A program made the position numbers and the translations under genes. A DNA stretch of 64,000 bases from Bedellia somnulentella (Eukaryota > Arthropoda > Insecta > Lepidoptera > Bedelliidae), in the NCBI GenBank assembly GCA_963576735.1, contig OY755171.1, forward strand, positions 15,066,001-15,130,000, written 5' to 3'. Numbering within the stretch: position 1 is the stretch's first letter; each line of letters starts with the position of its first letter. Positions 44,972 to 59,900 of the stretch are shown in pieces. Below the pieces are notes generated by a model. The model made no database searches. It was not told the origin of the DNA and was given only the letters and a program-made list of their open reading frames with translations.

Positions 44972-47900
44972 GGTTTGTATGTTCCTTATGGAAACGAAAA
45001 CTACTCGACGGATTTTAACGAAACTTGGTACAATTATTCTCCATGCTCCTGGGCAGGTTTTTGTATACTTTCCAGCAGAGTAGTAAAGGGGAATTTTGGG
45101 AAATTTTGGGAAAACGGGAGAAGTTACTCCATTTTTTAAGCTTCCGTCGCGTGTGTAGCCTTAATGGTTAAACTTACATAGAAATCATGTATGACGGAAA
45201 TATTCTTCATAAAATTATCTAAAAAAAAATCCTCAACAGTTTATGTCTATCTTTTACGGTTGACTCACAATAACACGTGTATTTCCTGATAGCTTAGCAG
45301 TTCGGAACATTCTGATTATATTTGTTTACTCTTACGTTTGTAAACCTCTCACTCATCCCTTATTTAAAAAAGGTAACATTATTACCTATTCAATAAAAAA
45401 AGATTCATAGAAATCGGTAGAGAAACACCGAAATTATACATAAAATAAGCCATCGCGCCCGTGATCAAAACCAAATCTTTACTAATTCACATATAACATA
45501 CTAGATGGCGCCAGTAGTTGCATCCTACATCACGTAATGATTTATTGTTTAGTATAAATACTTCATCGCGTTTTATTCCAAAATTTGCTATTAAACGGAA
45601 ATACTGAACCGTTCATTAAAGCGCATTCAAAATCACCAAACTACACTGTTTAGGGAGTGCTATAAATTTAATAAATTGAAAACATTGCGCTGAATTTCAC
45701 AAGGCTTGAGCAGTGACTGAAGAAAGAAACCTCAGATATTTAAAAAAACAACGCTACCCGTGCGAAGCTGGGACGATCCACTAGTCACTAATAAATAAGG
45801 GATGAATAAAGGAAAGAAGATTGTCGACACCGGCGGGGATCGAACCCGCGACCTCGGGTATACGCCGCCGTCGCTCTGCCAATTGAGCTACAATGTTAAT
45901 GGCGTCGAGTGCGAAATTCTTCTTTCCTTTATTTATTAATTTGAATTACCTTTTTGTACAAATAATTCCATGCATCTTTGGTGCTCTATATCCGCTATGG
46001 CTTTGGATTTTTGCTGAGTATTCTTCAGTTCTTGTCTTAGTTGTTTGATCTCCTCTTCGTATTGAGACATTTGCGACTCAGCTTTACGAACTACTTTATC
46101 CTATGTATAAATATATGAAAATATTATTAAGATATTTAGTGAACGATGATGAGATGATAATAATTAATTGAGACGGATTATTCTTAATATTAATTAGGGA
46201 TTAACAGGGATTTTTGATTTGTTCCTGATTCGCTTTTTATATTAACAATATTATTTATTTATTATTTTTATTTAATTAATATAAACAGTAGCTGTGTAGT
46301 GTCGGCTTAGAATAGCACTACCCCATTTCTTCCGATAGGTGTACGTAAGAGGCGACTAACGGTTTTGGGGCTTTTGAGGGATTTTTGGGCGATGCGGTTG
46401 GAGACCCATCACCAACAACCTTTATTTCACCATCTTTTCCCCACACAACTTTCCAAAAGTAGCTGAGGAATTTCTCATTCTTTAGCTCTGGCTACCCAAT
46501 CTAGGGATTTATAGCCGTGAGAATATGTATGTAATATAAACAATGTACAAACATTTACCTTTTTTTCAATCTCTAATCTAAGAAGTTCTGTTTGCTTTTT
46601 CATACCATCTTCTTCTTGCGAGGCAGCGTGTTTCATATCCGATATTTGGGATAGTAGTTCTTTTACTCTGTAACATGTGAAAAACATTATGAATCAATAA
46701 ACTAAGACTTAAAACTAAACAATAAGAAAATTAATTCGAACCTATTTTCAAGGGCATCTCTTTGTTGTGACAAAGCTTCAATAGTAACTTCTCCAGTTTT
46801 TGAAACCTCTAAAAATCTTCGAGATCGGGCATCGTAGCAAGTTTCGCGATGACGAATCTGAAATGAAACGGTCTTAAACCCCAAAAATTATGATTTCAAT
46901 AAAACTATACAATTTCAGTTCGAGGAAAACTCAGGCTCTTTGATAAGGGGCTTCCTAAGGCCATTATACTACATGTAGAAATATTTCTAAAATATATAAA
47001 TGTACAAAGCTATTATGGCTTATCAAAGTGGATATCTCCATTTCATTTTAAAATAAGCAATTTAATGTGAATTCCTAGATTTTTAACAATCGCTTGCGTG
47101 ATCAGGGTATCTAACTCGCAATATATCGCTAGCGCTATTTTATCGACACGATATCGGTTAAAATGCGTATAAGTGCGTAAGAGATAGCTGTTTTATACCA
47201 CGTGATATCTAGTTAAAAGGAGGTTCGTACTAGCTACTCGTATCTATGCTGATCAGTTTAATAAGTTGATTATATAAGATCAGAAAGAAGAGCAAGACCA
47301 CGGGGACCTAGTTTTAAACCATATTACCATTAATTCGTGCGAAAGAAAGAGGGAATATAAAACACCAAAAAATTTAATGCCTTTGATATTTAAATAGTAA
47401 ATGCTATTAGATCGGGAAATTGCTAAACGCTGTTATGTAAGGCAACTGCAATATTTTTCTTGCCTGCTCTAATAAAAATAAATTAAGAAAATGTATGCTT
47501 ATCTTGACTCATAAACCTATAGTTTTGTAGATTAGTGTTTTTTCATTAATTATTCATTAGTATCTCAAGTTAACACTATATAAAATTTAACAATGAGTCT
47601 TTCATTCTTGAATACATTTTTGAGAACTTTAAGAACCTGTAGTTATTTACCTCACGGTTCAAATACTCACAAGCAAGTTATGGTATTCTATCATTTCATC
47701 CTTTAACTGACATACATACGAAGGTTGCTCGAGTAAATTAATATTTAGCATTTTGGTACAGTACTAATATGTTAACAAAACAGATATTCAGCGAGAGAAC
47801 TGTGAAGTACTTTATGATTGCTGAAAAGTAAGGTTGAAATCTCAGGCGATAAAGTTTATATGGAAATGAATGTGGGAACCAACCATTTCAATTCTCTGTG

Positions 47901-50900
47901 GAGGTGGTCAGTTCAAACGTTTTCATTATATGTTGAAAGAGTCAGCTACTGAATTTACAAGAGTAAAAGTAGATAACTTTATAAAAAGTGATATAAATTT
48001 ATATGAATAAAGAAACTAGACGAACAACTGCAGGATGTTTTCAAATCTGCGGTGGTTACAGGTGCGATCGAAATGATATTTATGTGGCTGGAGGATAGCA
48101 ACTTGCAATAGCGGCTAAGGAATTTCTAATGCTGAATCCTTGCGTAAGTCTTTTTATTATTTATATTATGATATATAGAGCTTAAGAAGTATATATGTCG
48201 TGGCCATATCGTAGATTTGAACACATCGTGAAATGATCGATCATTTCATGAAATGGTCACATTTCATGATGTGGCCAACTTCATTTGACCAGATCATAAA
48301 ATCTTCAACGTTTCACGATTTTGTCATCCATGCTTGGCCAGATCGTAGAAATAGAGTAACCTGTGAAATGCAATCCAAACTCTACGGTTTATAAACATAT
48401 TGCTCAGTTTTTTCGTAATTTGCAAAGTATTAGAGAACCTTTTCGTCGAAAACGCTTTTGTTGTCACTTTCTTCCTCGCTTATTAGCGAATTATCAACTT
48501 TTTTAATGCGAGAAATAACATTTTTGACAGCGACCGCCATCTTCACACATAAACAAAGCGTTTTCAGCGCCTCTACCGGTAATTAATGTAACTACTTTAC
48601 GATATGACCAAATAATCTTAACCATTTCATGAAGAGGCCGCGCGTTTAGTTGGCCATATCGTGAAACGATTTCTTATCATTGATCTGCCCAAACCACATC
48701 ACGATGTGGCCAATAAACAATTGAACATTTCATGAAATACGACCATTTCATGAAATGATCGATCATTTCATGATGTGTTCAAATTTACGATATGGCCACG
48801 ACATATATATGATCACCAAAATTTAAGTATTTCGGGTTAATTTCAAAAGAATAAGGCTATACAGCAAAGAGAATAAGACAATAATTTCTTCTTCATTAGT
48901 TTAACAAAACTTAGAATATATAGAAAGATTTAGTGAAAATAACAAGATTGATATTTTTTTAACAAAATACCTATCCATCCATACTAATATTATAAATGCA
49001 AAAGTAACTCTGTCTGTCTGTCTGTCTGTTACGCTTTCCCGCTTAAACCTCTCGTACGATTTTGTTGAAATTTGGCACAGTCAATCTTTAGACTCCCAGA
49101 AACAACAACAAGCTATCTTTTATTTCGAAAATAGGGTAAAGAGGTTAAAATAGGGGTTAAAAGTTTATACGGTATTTATTAATTTTAAAAGATATAATCA
49201 TGAAACTTTTTATTTCAGCACTTGATAAGAAACAAAAAAACATTTGTTCTAGCGTTTTTGGAATTTCACCTTGGGAGGGGATGAAAAAGGGGTTGAAAGT
49301 TTGTATGAAGTTCGTTGGTTTGTATTTGGGCACTAAATAAGAACCGAAAAATGATTTGTTCTAGCATTTTGAAGTTTTAAACAGTTTGGAGGTGAAATAG
49401 GGGTTGAAAATTTTATGGGTGTTCGTAATTTTTTAAGATAAAATCATGTAACTTGGTGCACCTTTGAGTCTTTGAGGTTAGTATAAAAATTAAAAGCACG
49501 CAGACGTAGTCGCGGGTACCAGCTAGTGCTAAATAAAAAACATACCTGCTTTTCAAGTTCTTTTTGCTCGTTTTTAGCTGTAACAAGTTCTGTCCGAGCT
49601 TCTTTCAGTTGTTTTTCTAGAGTGAGAATTCTGGTTCTGGCCACACGTAGCATATTTTCTGCTGATGTCACGGTCTCTTTCAAAGATTCTCTTAACATGC
49701 GCTCCTTTTGCAACTCTTCTGCTGCTGTTGACTGAAATAATTAGAAATAAAATATTACATTTATACAATATGAATGTAAAAATTCATTACAATGTTGAAA
49801 AAAATACACGTACATTTTCCGGTGGGGTAGGTTCTTGTGCCACTTCGTAAACAGGTTCCTTTGGTTTTGATTCTTGCAAATGCCTCAGGACCAAAACTTC
49901 TTTATGTAGTTTCTCATTTTTCTTAATTAGGCTTTCTCTATCAATCCATGCTAATCTGGACAATAAAACATTAAACATATTATAATATAAACAAAAAAAA
50001 AAATTCTTTTATTACCATTGATGCTGCATTAAAGTTTATCCCCCATTTTTCTCTACTAAAACTTTCATAATCTAGATTTACAATCTCATCAATTGCCATA
50101 AATTATATGCAATTGGCGTTTGGTTTACCGCTATTACAGCACCGAGACATACACAGATGATTGCAGCTTGTGCGTTATTAAAGACCATAAATTCTGGCGC
50201 CTTTGAATATGCACTATTACCAAGTAATATATGATAGAATCGGTGATTTTCTACGATCATATATACCAAAGATACACCAACAAAACACGAAAAATGGCCC
50301 GGCAAAACAGCGCTTTTTTATATGGTAAGCACGGTTTCATTGATAGTCGCCTGCTAGATCTTACAATAAATAATAGATCTTAAGAAAATGCGGTAAGGTC
50401 GATAATTATAAAAATAAATATGTAATTGTCAAACAGTATTGTCATTTTCGCGGTCCACTTTTGTGTGTTCAATTTGTATGGAGTGCGGCATCTTTGGTAT
50501 ATAATATGATCGAAGGTGATTGTAATTAAAAGTAAGAAAGTTTAATAAGTGTAAGAGTTAGGCCTGGTGATAGGCCTGCTAGGATAATTATCTTGGGATT
50601 ATGTATAGTAAAGCATGAGCGGAGCAGAAAAATATACAAGGTGAAAAATACAAATAAAACTCACCTTACAAGATTATAAATCATTTTTACTTTGTTTTTG
50701 AAGTTATCCACAGCATTGTTGGTCATTTTCAGCAAGTCGTTTGATTGTTGTTCCAGCTGAGCCTTGCGCTTTTTCATATTATTCTGTATGAAATTAAAAT
50801 ATAAATTATATTGAGATGTCTGTGAATGTCATATTTTTGTAACTCTTGTAAGTAAATTTATATTCGTGGATACTCGGTATACCTATACTTAAGTGTTTTT

Positions 50901-53900
50901 ATAATTTTTGTTTGATTAGCATTTTTTTCCAGCTAATGTCTCAAACGGCTGAACCGATTCTGACAGGACTTTTAATGAAAGATGTAGAAGCTGATGTAAT
51001 AAGGAGTCTTTTGGGTTTATCACTTTGTTCTATTTTCAAACTTATTACATACTATTATTTAACGCCTGCACGCAATCCTATGCGCGGCGGTGGTTTGCTA
51101 TACACTATAGTTCTGTCTTAAATTTAAACAATATCAATATATTTAAATTAAAAAAGGTGTAAAATGAAAAGGCTAATCGTAATGGTCACCAGAAAAATAT
51201 TAAAAATACCCCTGTTGATTGAAATACGTATGATCATGCGTTCATTTAATTTTTTAATCATTTCGAACTTAGACACCTCTAGAGCTAAGGCTCTTTATTT
51301 ATTTACATCATAACGGACCCTATACACATAAAATAATAAAAAATCTATCGGATCCAAAGAATGAACAACAATATTAAAATTAAAATGCACTGCCTTCCAA
51401 AAGGGTTTCCCGTAGTGCGGGAGACAGACTTCTTTATAAAGGGGCCCAAGGCTTATTTACAAATATTTAGATGAAATTAAGCCAGGTAAGAATGTGGTTT
51501 ATCATTTCGTTCAGATTCACAAAACGACGTTAAAACGTATATTACCATTTCGACTGAATGTCGATCGTATCGACTCGCAGACATCAACTCCAGAACTTCA
51601 GAGCGACGAAACAGCAGCTCGGTGGTCACGTGACGTACATCGTCGGGAATAGATTTCAACTCTACGTTTATTTTCTGCAGTACATGTGGTGCTGTAATAT
51701 TAGCATAATTAGTAGAAAACATAGCTGGTTGGTTTATAAAATATTTATTTATGTAAAACCTTGCAAGAGCCCGGATAACAAGTTTGATAGCTCAGGAAAA
51801 AGGGACCGCCTTAAATACCAAGGGCATATACATGAACCACAGTCCTATATACATGATCCTTTTTCAGTCATTTCTGTAGTTTATTAGTCACGTTTTCAAT
51901 TTTACGTTAGTACAAATGGTCCTTCTGAATGCAAGATGAAAAAAAATATGTTTCCTTTGATTTAAATACAAATAAAAGCCTATCACGTATTACGTAAAAT
52001 TCTGAATAGTTTGTTTAATTATCACATAACATAAACGTTCACGCCGTTTATCCCCGAAGGGGTTGGCAGAGGTACCAATACTTTTGAACTCACATGGCAG
52101 CGCCATCTAGTGTCCAGAGAAAATACCCACGTTTTGCTTAGACAGTGTACTCACGTGATAGGGGGCAGGCCTATCGCCGTTTTGTACGAATACACTGTCA
52201 CATGACTAAGTACAACTCAGCCATGTGGGTTTCCTCACGATGTTTTCCCTCACCGTTAACAACCATGATAAATTAACCACACACATGACTTTAGAAAAGA
52301 CAAATTGGTGTAGGCCCGACCCAGGATTGGAACTCACGCCCTTCTGTTTTCGGGCGAGTGTTCTACCCACTGGACTATCATGTCGTTTAATTATAAGGAT
52401 ATAAAATGGCTTACAAGAAGATACACAGCTTAATATATTGTCGACTAAACAGATTTGATATCCTTATTTAAGTAGATAACCTTCTTAAGTTAATCCACCC
52501 GAGTCAGAATGTTTTGAAAATAATGATAACGAACCAAAAACTCCGCTTAGCTCCGGATCAGCGGTAAAGCTCAGGTCTTCGCGGATGAGCAGCATCAGAT
52601 CTTGCGGCGGCCACGACTCCACACACACAATCCTCACGTCTCCCAAATCCTCAGCTGACCCATATCTGTTTGCCTTCTCTTTTAATGTAGCGTAGCACTC
52701 TAAAAACGCTCGCTGTAAAGATAATAAAATTAAGCAATATTTTTTTAGATTAGTTATATTTAAATTCTAAACTAGACTTCACCCACAAATGTGTCTTAGC
52801 TTACAGATTATGTTAATACATACATACACACTTAAGGCTATAAATCCTTAAAAGGAGTAGCCAGAGCTCAAAAGTATAAAAACAACCTCAACCGCTTTTG
52901 GAAGTTCAGTTCGGAAAAGATAATAATATAAAGGTATAGGTCTCCAAAAGCATCACCCAGAAATATAACTTCTTAAATAAAAAGTTTATGCAGATAATAC
53001 AGATAAAACATTTGAGTTTAATATTGAAAGAAGACTGCAAAAGGTAACTCAGGAAACGAAGCTGTTAATAATTTAACCTCAAATCGTAGTGTATGATGGA
53101 TGATGCTTTGTTAACTAGATCCCGCGCTTTTCAATCAAAGTGAGTTGAGTGTAAGGTGTGCTTGAAAAAGTATGAGTGAGTGCAGTAGTGATTAGCGCCC
53201 GATTTTTGAATTGAGTATTCTAGCGAGAACAACTTAAGTATCGTTCTTTCACATTGAAATCTTAACAACTGAATGAGACAAAACGATACTTAAGTCGTTC
53301 TCAGCTTGAATACTCAATTCAGAAATCGAGCGTAAGTCACCTAGAAGTTTTAAGGTAATGCGATAGAGTAATAAATAGTGTTATCCATGAACGGTGCAGT
53401 GTGAACATGGTGTGAAAGATAACAATAATAACAATATATAAAAGTTAATGTTAAGATTCTTTGAGCACATGATTGACAGTAAAATGGTAAAAAAAATAAA
53501 AGACCCAATGTGGTTGGTCATAAAAACCACGCAGTACACATTTAGATTAAATATAAAATTATATGTAAATATTCGATAATTACTTGCTGGGTAATAATAT
53601 TTTTCTTCAAACGCTGATACTCCCTCCTCTTTGTACATAATTGCCGACTCAATTTGCTTGTTAAACTTGTTGACATGGTCAGGGTGGGTTCGGCTGAAAC
53701 AATAAGAACTAACTTTTGTCTATATAGCAGCCTCCGTGGTCTCACGGTTAAACGCTTGGTTTCAAGTACGGAGGTCTCGGGTTCGAATCCCGGGGGGTGG
53801 TAACCTTACAAATTAAATTTGTAAGATTTAACCCAGTCTGGAAGGGTATAGCTGGCTTGAATCACCTGATTATCCGAAAATTAAGATGATTCCATGCTTC

Positions 53901-56900
53901 GGAGGGCACGTTAAGCCGTCGGTCCCGGCTACTGTTACGATAGTAGTCGTTAGACTGCCAACCCGCAATTGGCCAGCGTAGTGGATTATGGCCAAATCCC
54001 CCTATATAGGGTAGGCTCAAGCCCCTTGGTGGGGACATATATGGGCTGTGAGGTCTATATAGCTGTGTAGTGTCGGCTTAGAATAGCACTACCCCGTTTT
54101 TTTCCCGTGCGTGTACGTAAGAGGCGACTAAGGGTATTGGGGCTTTTCAATAGATTTTTGGGCGATGCTTTTGGAGACCCGTCACCAACAACCTTTATTT
54201 TACCACCTTGTGCCTACTTAACTTCCAAAAGTGGCTGAGGAATTTCTAATTCCTTAGCTTTGGCTCCCCCTTCTAGGGATTTATAGCCGTGAGTATATGT
54301 ATGTATGTATGTCTATAAGTCCCAAGAATTTTCGACAGTAAATTAAACCAGTTGGCTGTGTAGTTTCGGTAAAGAATAGCAATAAAACACTTCTGTCTGC
54401 GGGTGTCGCAAAATGCAACTTAGTACATTGGGCGTTTAAGTGCTTAATAAATAAAGGAAAGAAAAGTTTCGACACCGGCGGGGTTCGAACCCGCGGACTC
54501 GGGTATACGCCCCCGTTTCTCCTTTATTTATCTTTTATTTATTCGTTATAATCCACACATGAGGTTTTCATGTCAAAAACATTCAAATTACGTTAAAGTG
54601 ATTGTTGGGTGCTTGCTGGGGACCGTATACTAACGATCCTTTATTTTACGATCTAGTCTCCATTTATTTTCAAAAAGTGACTGAGCAATTTTGTTGATGG
54701 TGTTTGGTCTCCGAACGCATCCCCCAAGAATCAGTTAATAAGACCTAATACTTAAACTGGCCTCCTAAGAATACCTACCGACACAAATCAGAAAATTTAT
54801 AATGACTGTGCTTGTATTATGATACCAAAATTTTGTTTATTAAAGCACTAAAAGGAACATTCAGTCATTCATACTCACGGCTATAAATCGCTTGAAGGGG
54901 TAGCCAGAGCTAGGGAATTCGAATTTCCTCAGCCACTTTTGCGTGGGGAAAAGATGGTGAAATAAGGGTTGTTGGTGATGGGTCTCCAACCACATCACCC
55001 AAAGATCCCTTAAAAGCCCCATTACCGTTAGTCGCCTCTTCCGTTCACCCACCGGATGAAATGGGAGGTGCTATTCTAAGCCGACACTACACTAAAATAG
55101 ATTTTATTATCATTCATCTATATCTATACTTATAATAAATCTGTAGAGAGGTCAATTCTGTACATTAAATATATATTCAAAATAACTATCAGGGGGTGAT
55201 TAGTGATCGATACTGATGACAAAAATGCAATCAGTAAAATTTTTGTCTGTCCGTCTGTCTGTCTGTCTGTCTGTCGGTTTGTATGTTCCTTATGGAAATT
55301 GTTCATACTCCTGGGCAGATTATAGTGTACTTTTCAGCAGAGTAGTGAGGGAGAATTTTGGGAAATTTTGGGAAAACGGGGGAAGTTACTCCATTTTATA
55401 AGCTTCCGTCGCGTGTGCAGTCTTAATGGTTATAGTTACATAGACATCATGTAAGACGGAAATATTTAACATAAAATTGTCTAAAAAATATCCTTGAACA
55501 GCATATTATGTCTATCTTTCATGGTTGACTCACAATAACACGTGTAACTCCCGATAGCTTAGCAGTTCAGAGCATTCTGATTATATTTGTTTACTCTTAC
55601 GTTTATAGTTCTCTTCTTTATCTCTCATTTAAGAAAGTTTACATTATTACCTATTCAATAAAATAAAACTTAGAAATCAATATAGAAACACCAAACTTAT
55701 ACATGAAATAAGCCATCGCGTCCTGTCGTCGCATTTTTTAGTAATAGTTGCGCGCGCAAAAGATAGCCGGGAGTATATGTATGATGTATGCAAAGTTTGT
55801 TACTCTGATTGTTTGTTTGCATGGGTTTATTTTCGGAGATACTAAACGATTCATTAAAGCGATTTCAAAATCACAAAGCTACACTATTCAAGAGTGCTAG
55901 AAGTTGCGCCAAATTTCACAAAGGTTGAGCAGTGATTGACGAAACCTCAGATATTTTTAAAACTGCGCTACCCGTGCGAAGCCGGGCCGATCCACTAGTA
56001 TCAAATAAAACATGAATTCCCGAACAGTCTGCTGAAATAATAGTTCGAATTATTATATAATACAGGTACACGTGATAGCTCAGTGGGTAGAACACCGCTT
56101 ATCGTGCAGACGACTAGTGTTCTGATTCCGTGTCCGGCCTACACCAATTTGTCTTTTCTAGAGACATATGTGTGATTTATTTATCATGATTGTTAACGGT
56201 GAGAGAAAACATCATAAGGAGACCCACATGACTGAGTTGTACTCAGTCATGTGACAGTGTATTCGTACAAAACGGCGATAGGCCTGCCCCCTATCGCATG
56301 AGTACACTGTCGAAGCAAAACGTGGGTACTCTGAACACCATGTGACAATGTCACGTGATGTTCAGAAGTAAAAGTACCTCTGCCAACCCCTTCGGGGATA
56401 TTTGGCGTGAACGTTTGAGTCTTTGAGTTTGAGAATATATATCTGTCGCAGCCAACTGGTTAAATCAGTCAGCTGACAAAACAGCTAGCTGCTTAATTAA
56501 ATGCCGGCTCCTAGTAAAGGGCTAAAATTCAGTCAGCCATTTAGTTGAACACAACGTCCAACCACTTGGCTGAACGTTATATCGCCGTCTGGTTATCAAG
56601 TGTGACTATGAAAATAAAATCGTATCACACTTAAAAAAATAAAATATTCTTAGGTACTTCTTATGGCACCAATACTTTAATTATATTCATTTAATACAAT
56701 ATCAACACTTGAATGGCACAATGCTTTGGCTCAGTGACTTAAAGAACTAACAGTTACCGTCACAGGTACCGTCTTATTAAGAATGAACATGAGAATATTA
56801 AAATAACAAATATAAAGTACTCTTATGTATTAATTTTAAATCTCTACTTTTTTATTATTTTATCTATTGAAATTTCCATGATTGAACACTTTTTTAAACA

Positions 56901-59900
56901 GTTTTTCTATAGCTTTTAACAGAAAAATAATGTAACGTCAGCCCAAGCCAACGGCCTAACCATTCAATCAGCCGGGTGATTGGACGTTTATTGACGACAA
57001 TTCGGTATGCAAAGTTTTGGTATTTATTAAATATTTTTATTCGATAGCAAACACGAAAATCAAAAACTCATTTGCATATTTTTCATTTAAAATGAGTAAT
57101 TGCAAAGTTATGATTTTTTAAAGATTCAACTTTTGTACTTCATGACGTCATCGATTGAAAATATCACGTAGCGACATGCAAATAAAGCGAAATGTTTGAT
57201 AAAAATGTTGCTAATTGCAAAATATTTCACGAATTTGTGATCCCAAATGAAATTATTACGATATTATACTAAACAAACCTATGATTTTCGATGTTTTATT
57301 AATAAACTGCAAGAACGAATGTCTTTGACATAACGCTGAAGGTCAAAAACTGTTACAGTTTTTTGCTAAAATAACGGTCATCTTAGCTCAGTTTGATTTA
57401 ATTTCAAGAAAATATGTTTTAAAAACATAATATCTCGAAATGGTTTCGTAATCAGCACCACTTTTGTAAAACTTTGCAAACCGAATTCATTTAACAACCG
57501 GGCTAGCCTTTTAACTAGGAGCCGGCGTTTAATTAAGCGGCTAGCTGCTTTGTCAGCTGGCTGATTTAACCAGTTGGCTGCGACATATCCAAGGTGTAAA
57601 GAAGCAAAGGTTTTGATGAACAAAATTTGTAATTAGTACTAACTTACTTTCAGATTCAAAATGAGTAGTGTTGAAACTCATTTCCTCCAAAAGAGATCCT
57701 TTGCGTTGTGCTGAGTCCAACGTCTGATATCCTGGATCCTGAAAGCAATTTGTATTTCAAATAATTTAATTTACATTATTTAGTACCACGTGTAAATGTT
57801 TATTTAGTAAAACGTGGGTACCTTCTCTGGAAACTAGATGGCGCTTGCCATGTGAGTTCAGGAGTATTGGTACCTCTGCCAACCCCTTCGGGGATAAACG
57901 GCGTGAACGTTTATGTATTATTTAGTACCATTCATCGTTGAGCCTAACGTCTCGTCGTTCTTGGGGACTTTAAACTATATTGGAGGTAATTTTGAAAACG
58001 TTTTAAATATTTTTTTAGATATTTTGCTGTATAGTGTCGGCTTAGAATAACACTACCCCATTTCTTCCGGTGGGTGTACGTAAGAGGCGACTAACGGTAT
58101 TGGGGATTCTAAGGGATTTTGGGCGATGCGGTTGGAGACCCATCACCAACAACCTTTATTTTGCCATCTTTTCCCCACTTAACTTTCCAAAAGTGGCTGA
58201 GGCACTTCTAATTCCTTAGCTCTGGCTACCCCTTCTAGGGATTTGTAGCCGTGAGTATATGTATGTATGTATGTATGTTTTAGATATTATTTAAGTGGTT
58301 TGACTTCCGTGTAGTGCCAGCTTAGAATGTCGCTACTCCTTTCTTCCCAAGGGTGTCGTAAGAGGCGACTAAGGATATGAAGTTTTTTTAAGTGTTTTTT
58401 GGGCGATGCGGTTGGAGACCCATTACTGACGATACTTTATTTATACCATCTTGTCCCGTATCAACTTCCAAATGTGGCTAAGGATTTTCTAGCTCTGAAG
58501 CTCTGGCACTCATTTTTGGGATTTATCGCCGTGAGTACATGTATGTATATAGAAATCTGCATGATATTTTTTTCAGTTGGCTGTATTTTGTAGCTAATCA
58601 TTTCGACCAATTACTTTATAAAACTAAAATGATGTACGTACAGCTGCCACTACGGGAACAGGAATCCTTGTCAGTAGACCAAGTTCTGTCTCTTGTTTGT
58701 TCTTGAGCAGCTGCAATGTGAAATTAAAAATGAAAAGCAATGTTCAAATGCTGTATACACACAAATCTGTGTCATTGGTCAAGTAAAATGTGTGGTTCCT
58801 TGATCAGTTTTGTTTATTGTGTGAAGTTCCTCATGATAGTTGTGTGATTGTTAATCCCATCGATCACGACGGCTGTTTGTCCAGAATAAATTTGCGTACT
58901 TTGAGCACCAAGCGGTAAAAATAAAACGAGATGTTCAGCGCAATAAATGGAATACTAGTACATTTATATGGATGTTTTTTATTAACATTTATTATGTATG
59001 ACCATCTTTTCCCCAATCAACTTCCAAAAGTGGCTGAGGAATTTCTCATTCCAAAGCTCTGGCTCCCCGTTTAGGAAATTAGAGCCGTGAGTATATGTAT
59101 GTATGTGTGTTATATGGATATTTGTTTGGTAAAAGAAATATGCTGTCAAAGCATAAGACCGTTATTAGTTCCTTTTGGGGTAAGTAGAGCCTATTGATCG
59201 CCACTTTGTGCAACCAAAGCCTCTCGAACATCATTTATCTATTATTTACATATACGGCCTATCTCAACAAGGGGCGGCCAGAGCTACAAAATAAAAAAAA
59301 ACTCAGCCGCTTTTGGAAGATGAGCGGGGAAAAGGTATTAAAATATTTTACATACATACATATATATATACTCACGGCTATATTTCCCTAGAAGGGGTAA
59401 CCAGAGCTAAGGAATTATAAATTCCTCAGCCACTTTTGGAAGTTGAGTGGGGAAAAGATGGTAAGAATAAAGGTTTTTGGTGATGGGTCTCCAACCGCAT
59501 CGCCCAAAAATTCAATAAAAAGCCCCAATACCCTTAATACAATATTTTATTTGATCTAAATAACCTATGTACATATTTTTAATTAACATTTATTTCAGCT
59601 AATAGCCCCACACCTGACCAACACTCTTGCCTCTCGTTTTCAAAGTGAACATGCAAAAAATATTCATCCTTTAATGCAATCAGATAAGTGTATGCTGTTA
59701 AGTCTTTTTCAACGGTCTATACCTAGAATTAATTTAAAAGCTTCAACATATCATCTATGTAAGTATGAAGTTGGTGGAAAACACTGTTTAATACAGAACA
59801 GTGCGTATTAAAATCCTGAAACAATGCAAGCCCTCTTGGTAAAGACCAAAATGTCTTCGTTCCTATACCATTTATGTAATATCTATAAAATTGTTGGAGG

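Noticed and set aside
51558..51887. 109-codon plus-strand frame
   Set aside because: Antisense to ccC exon 6 and its intron.
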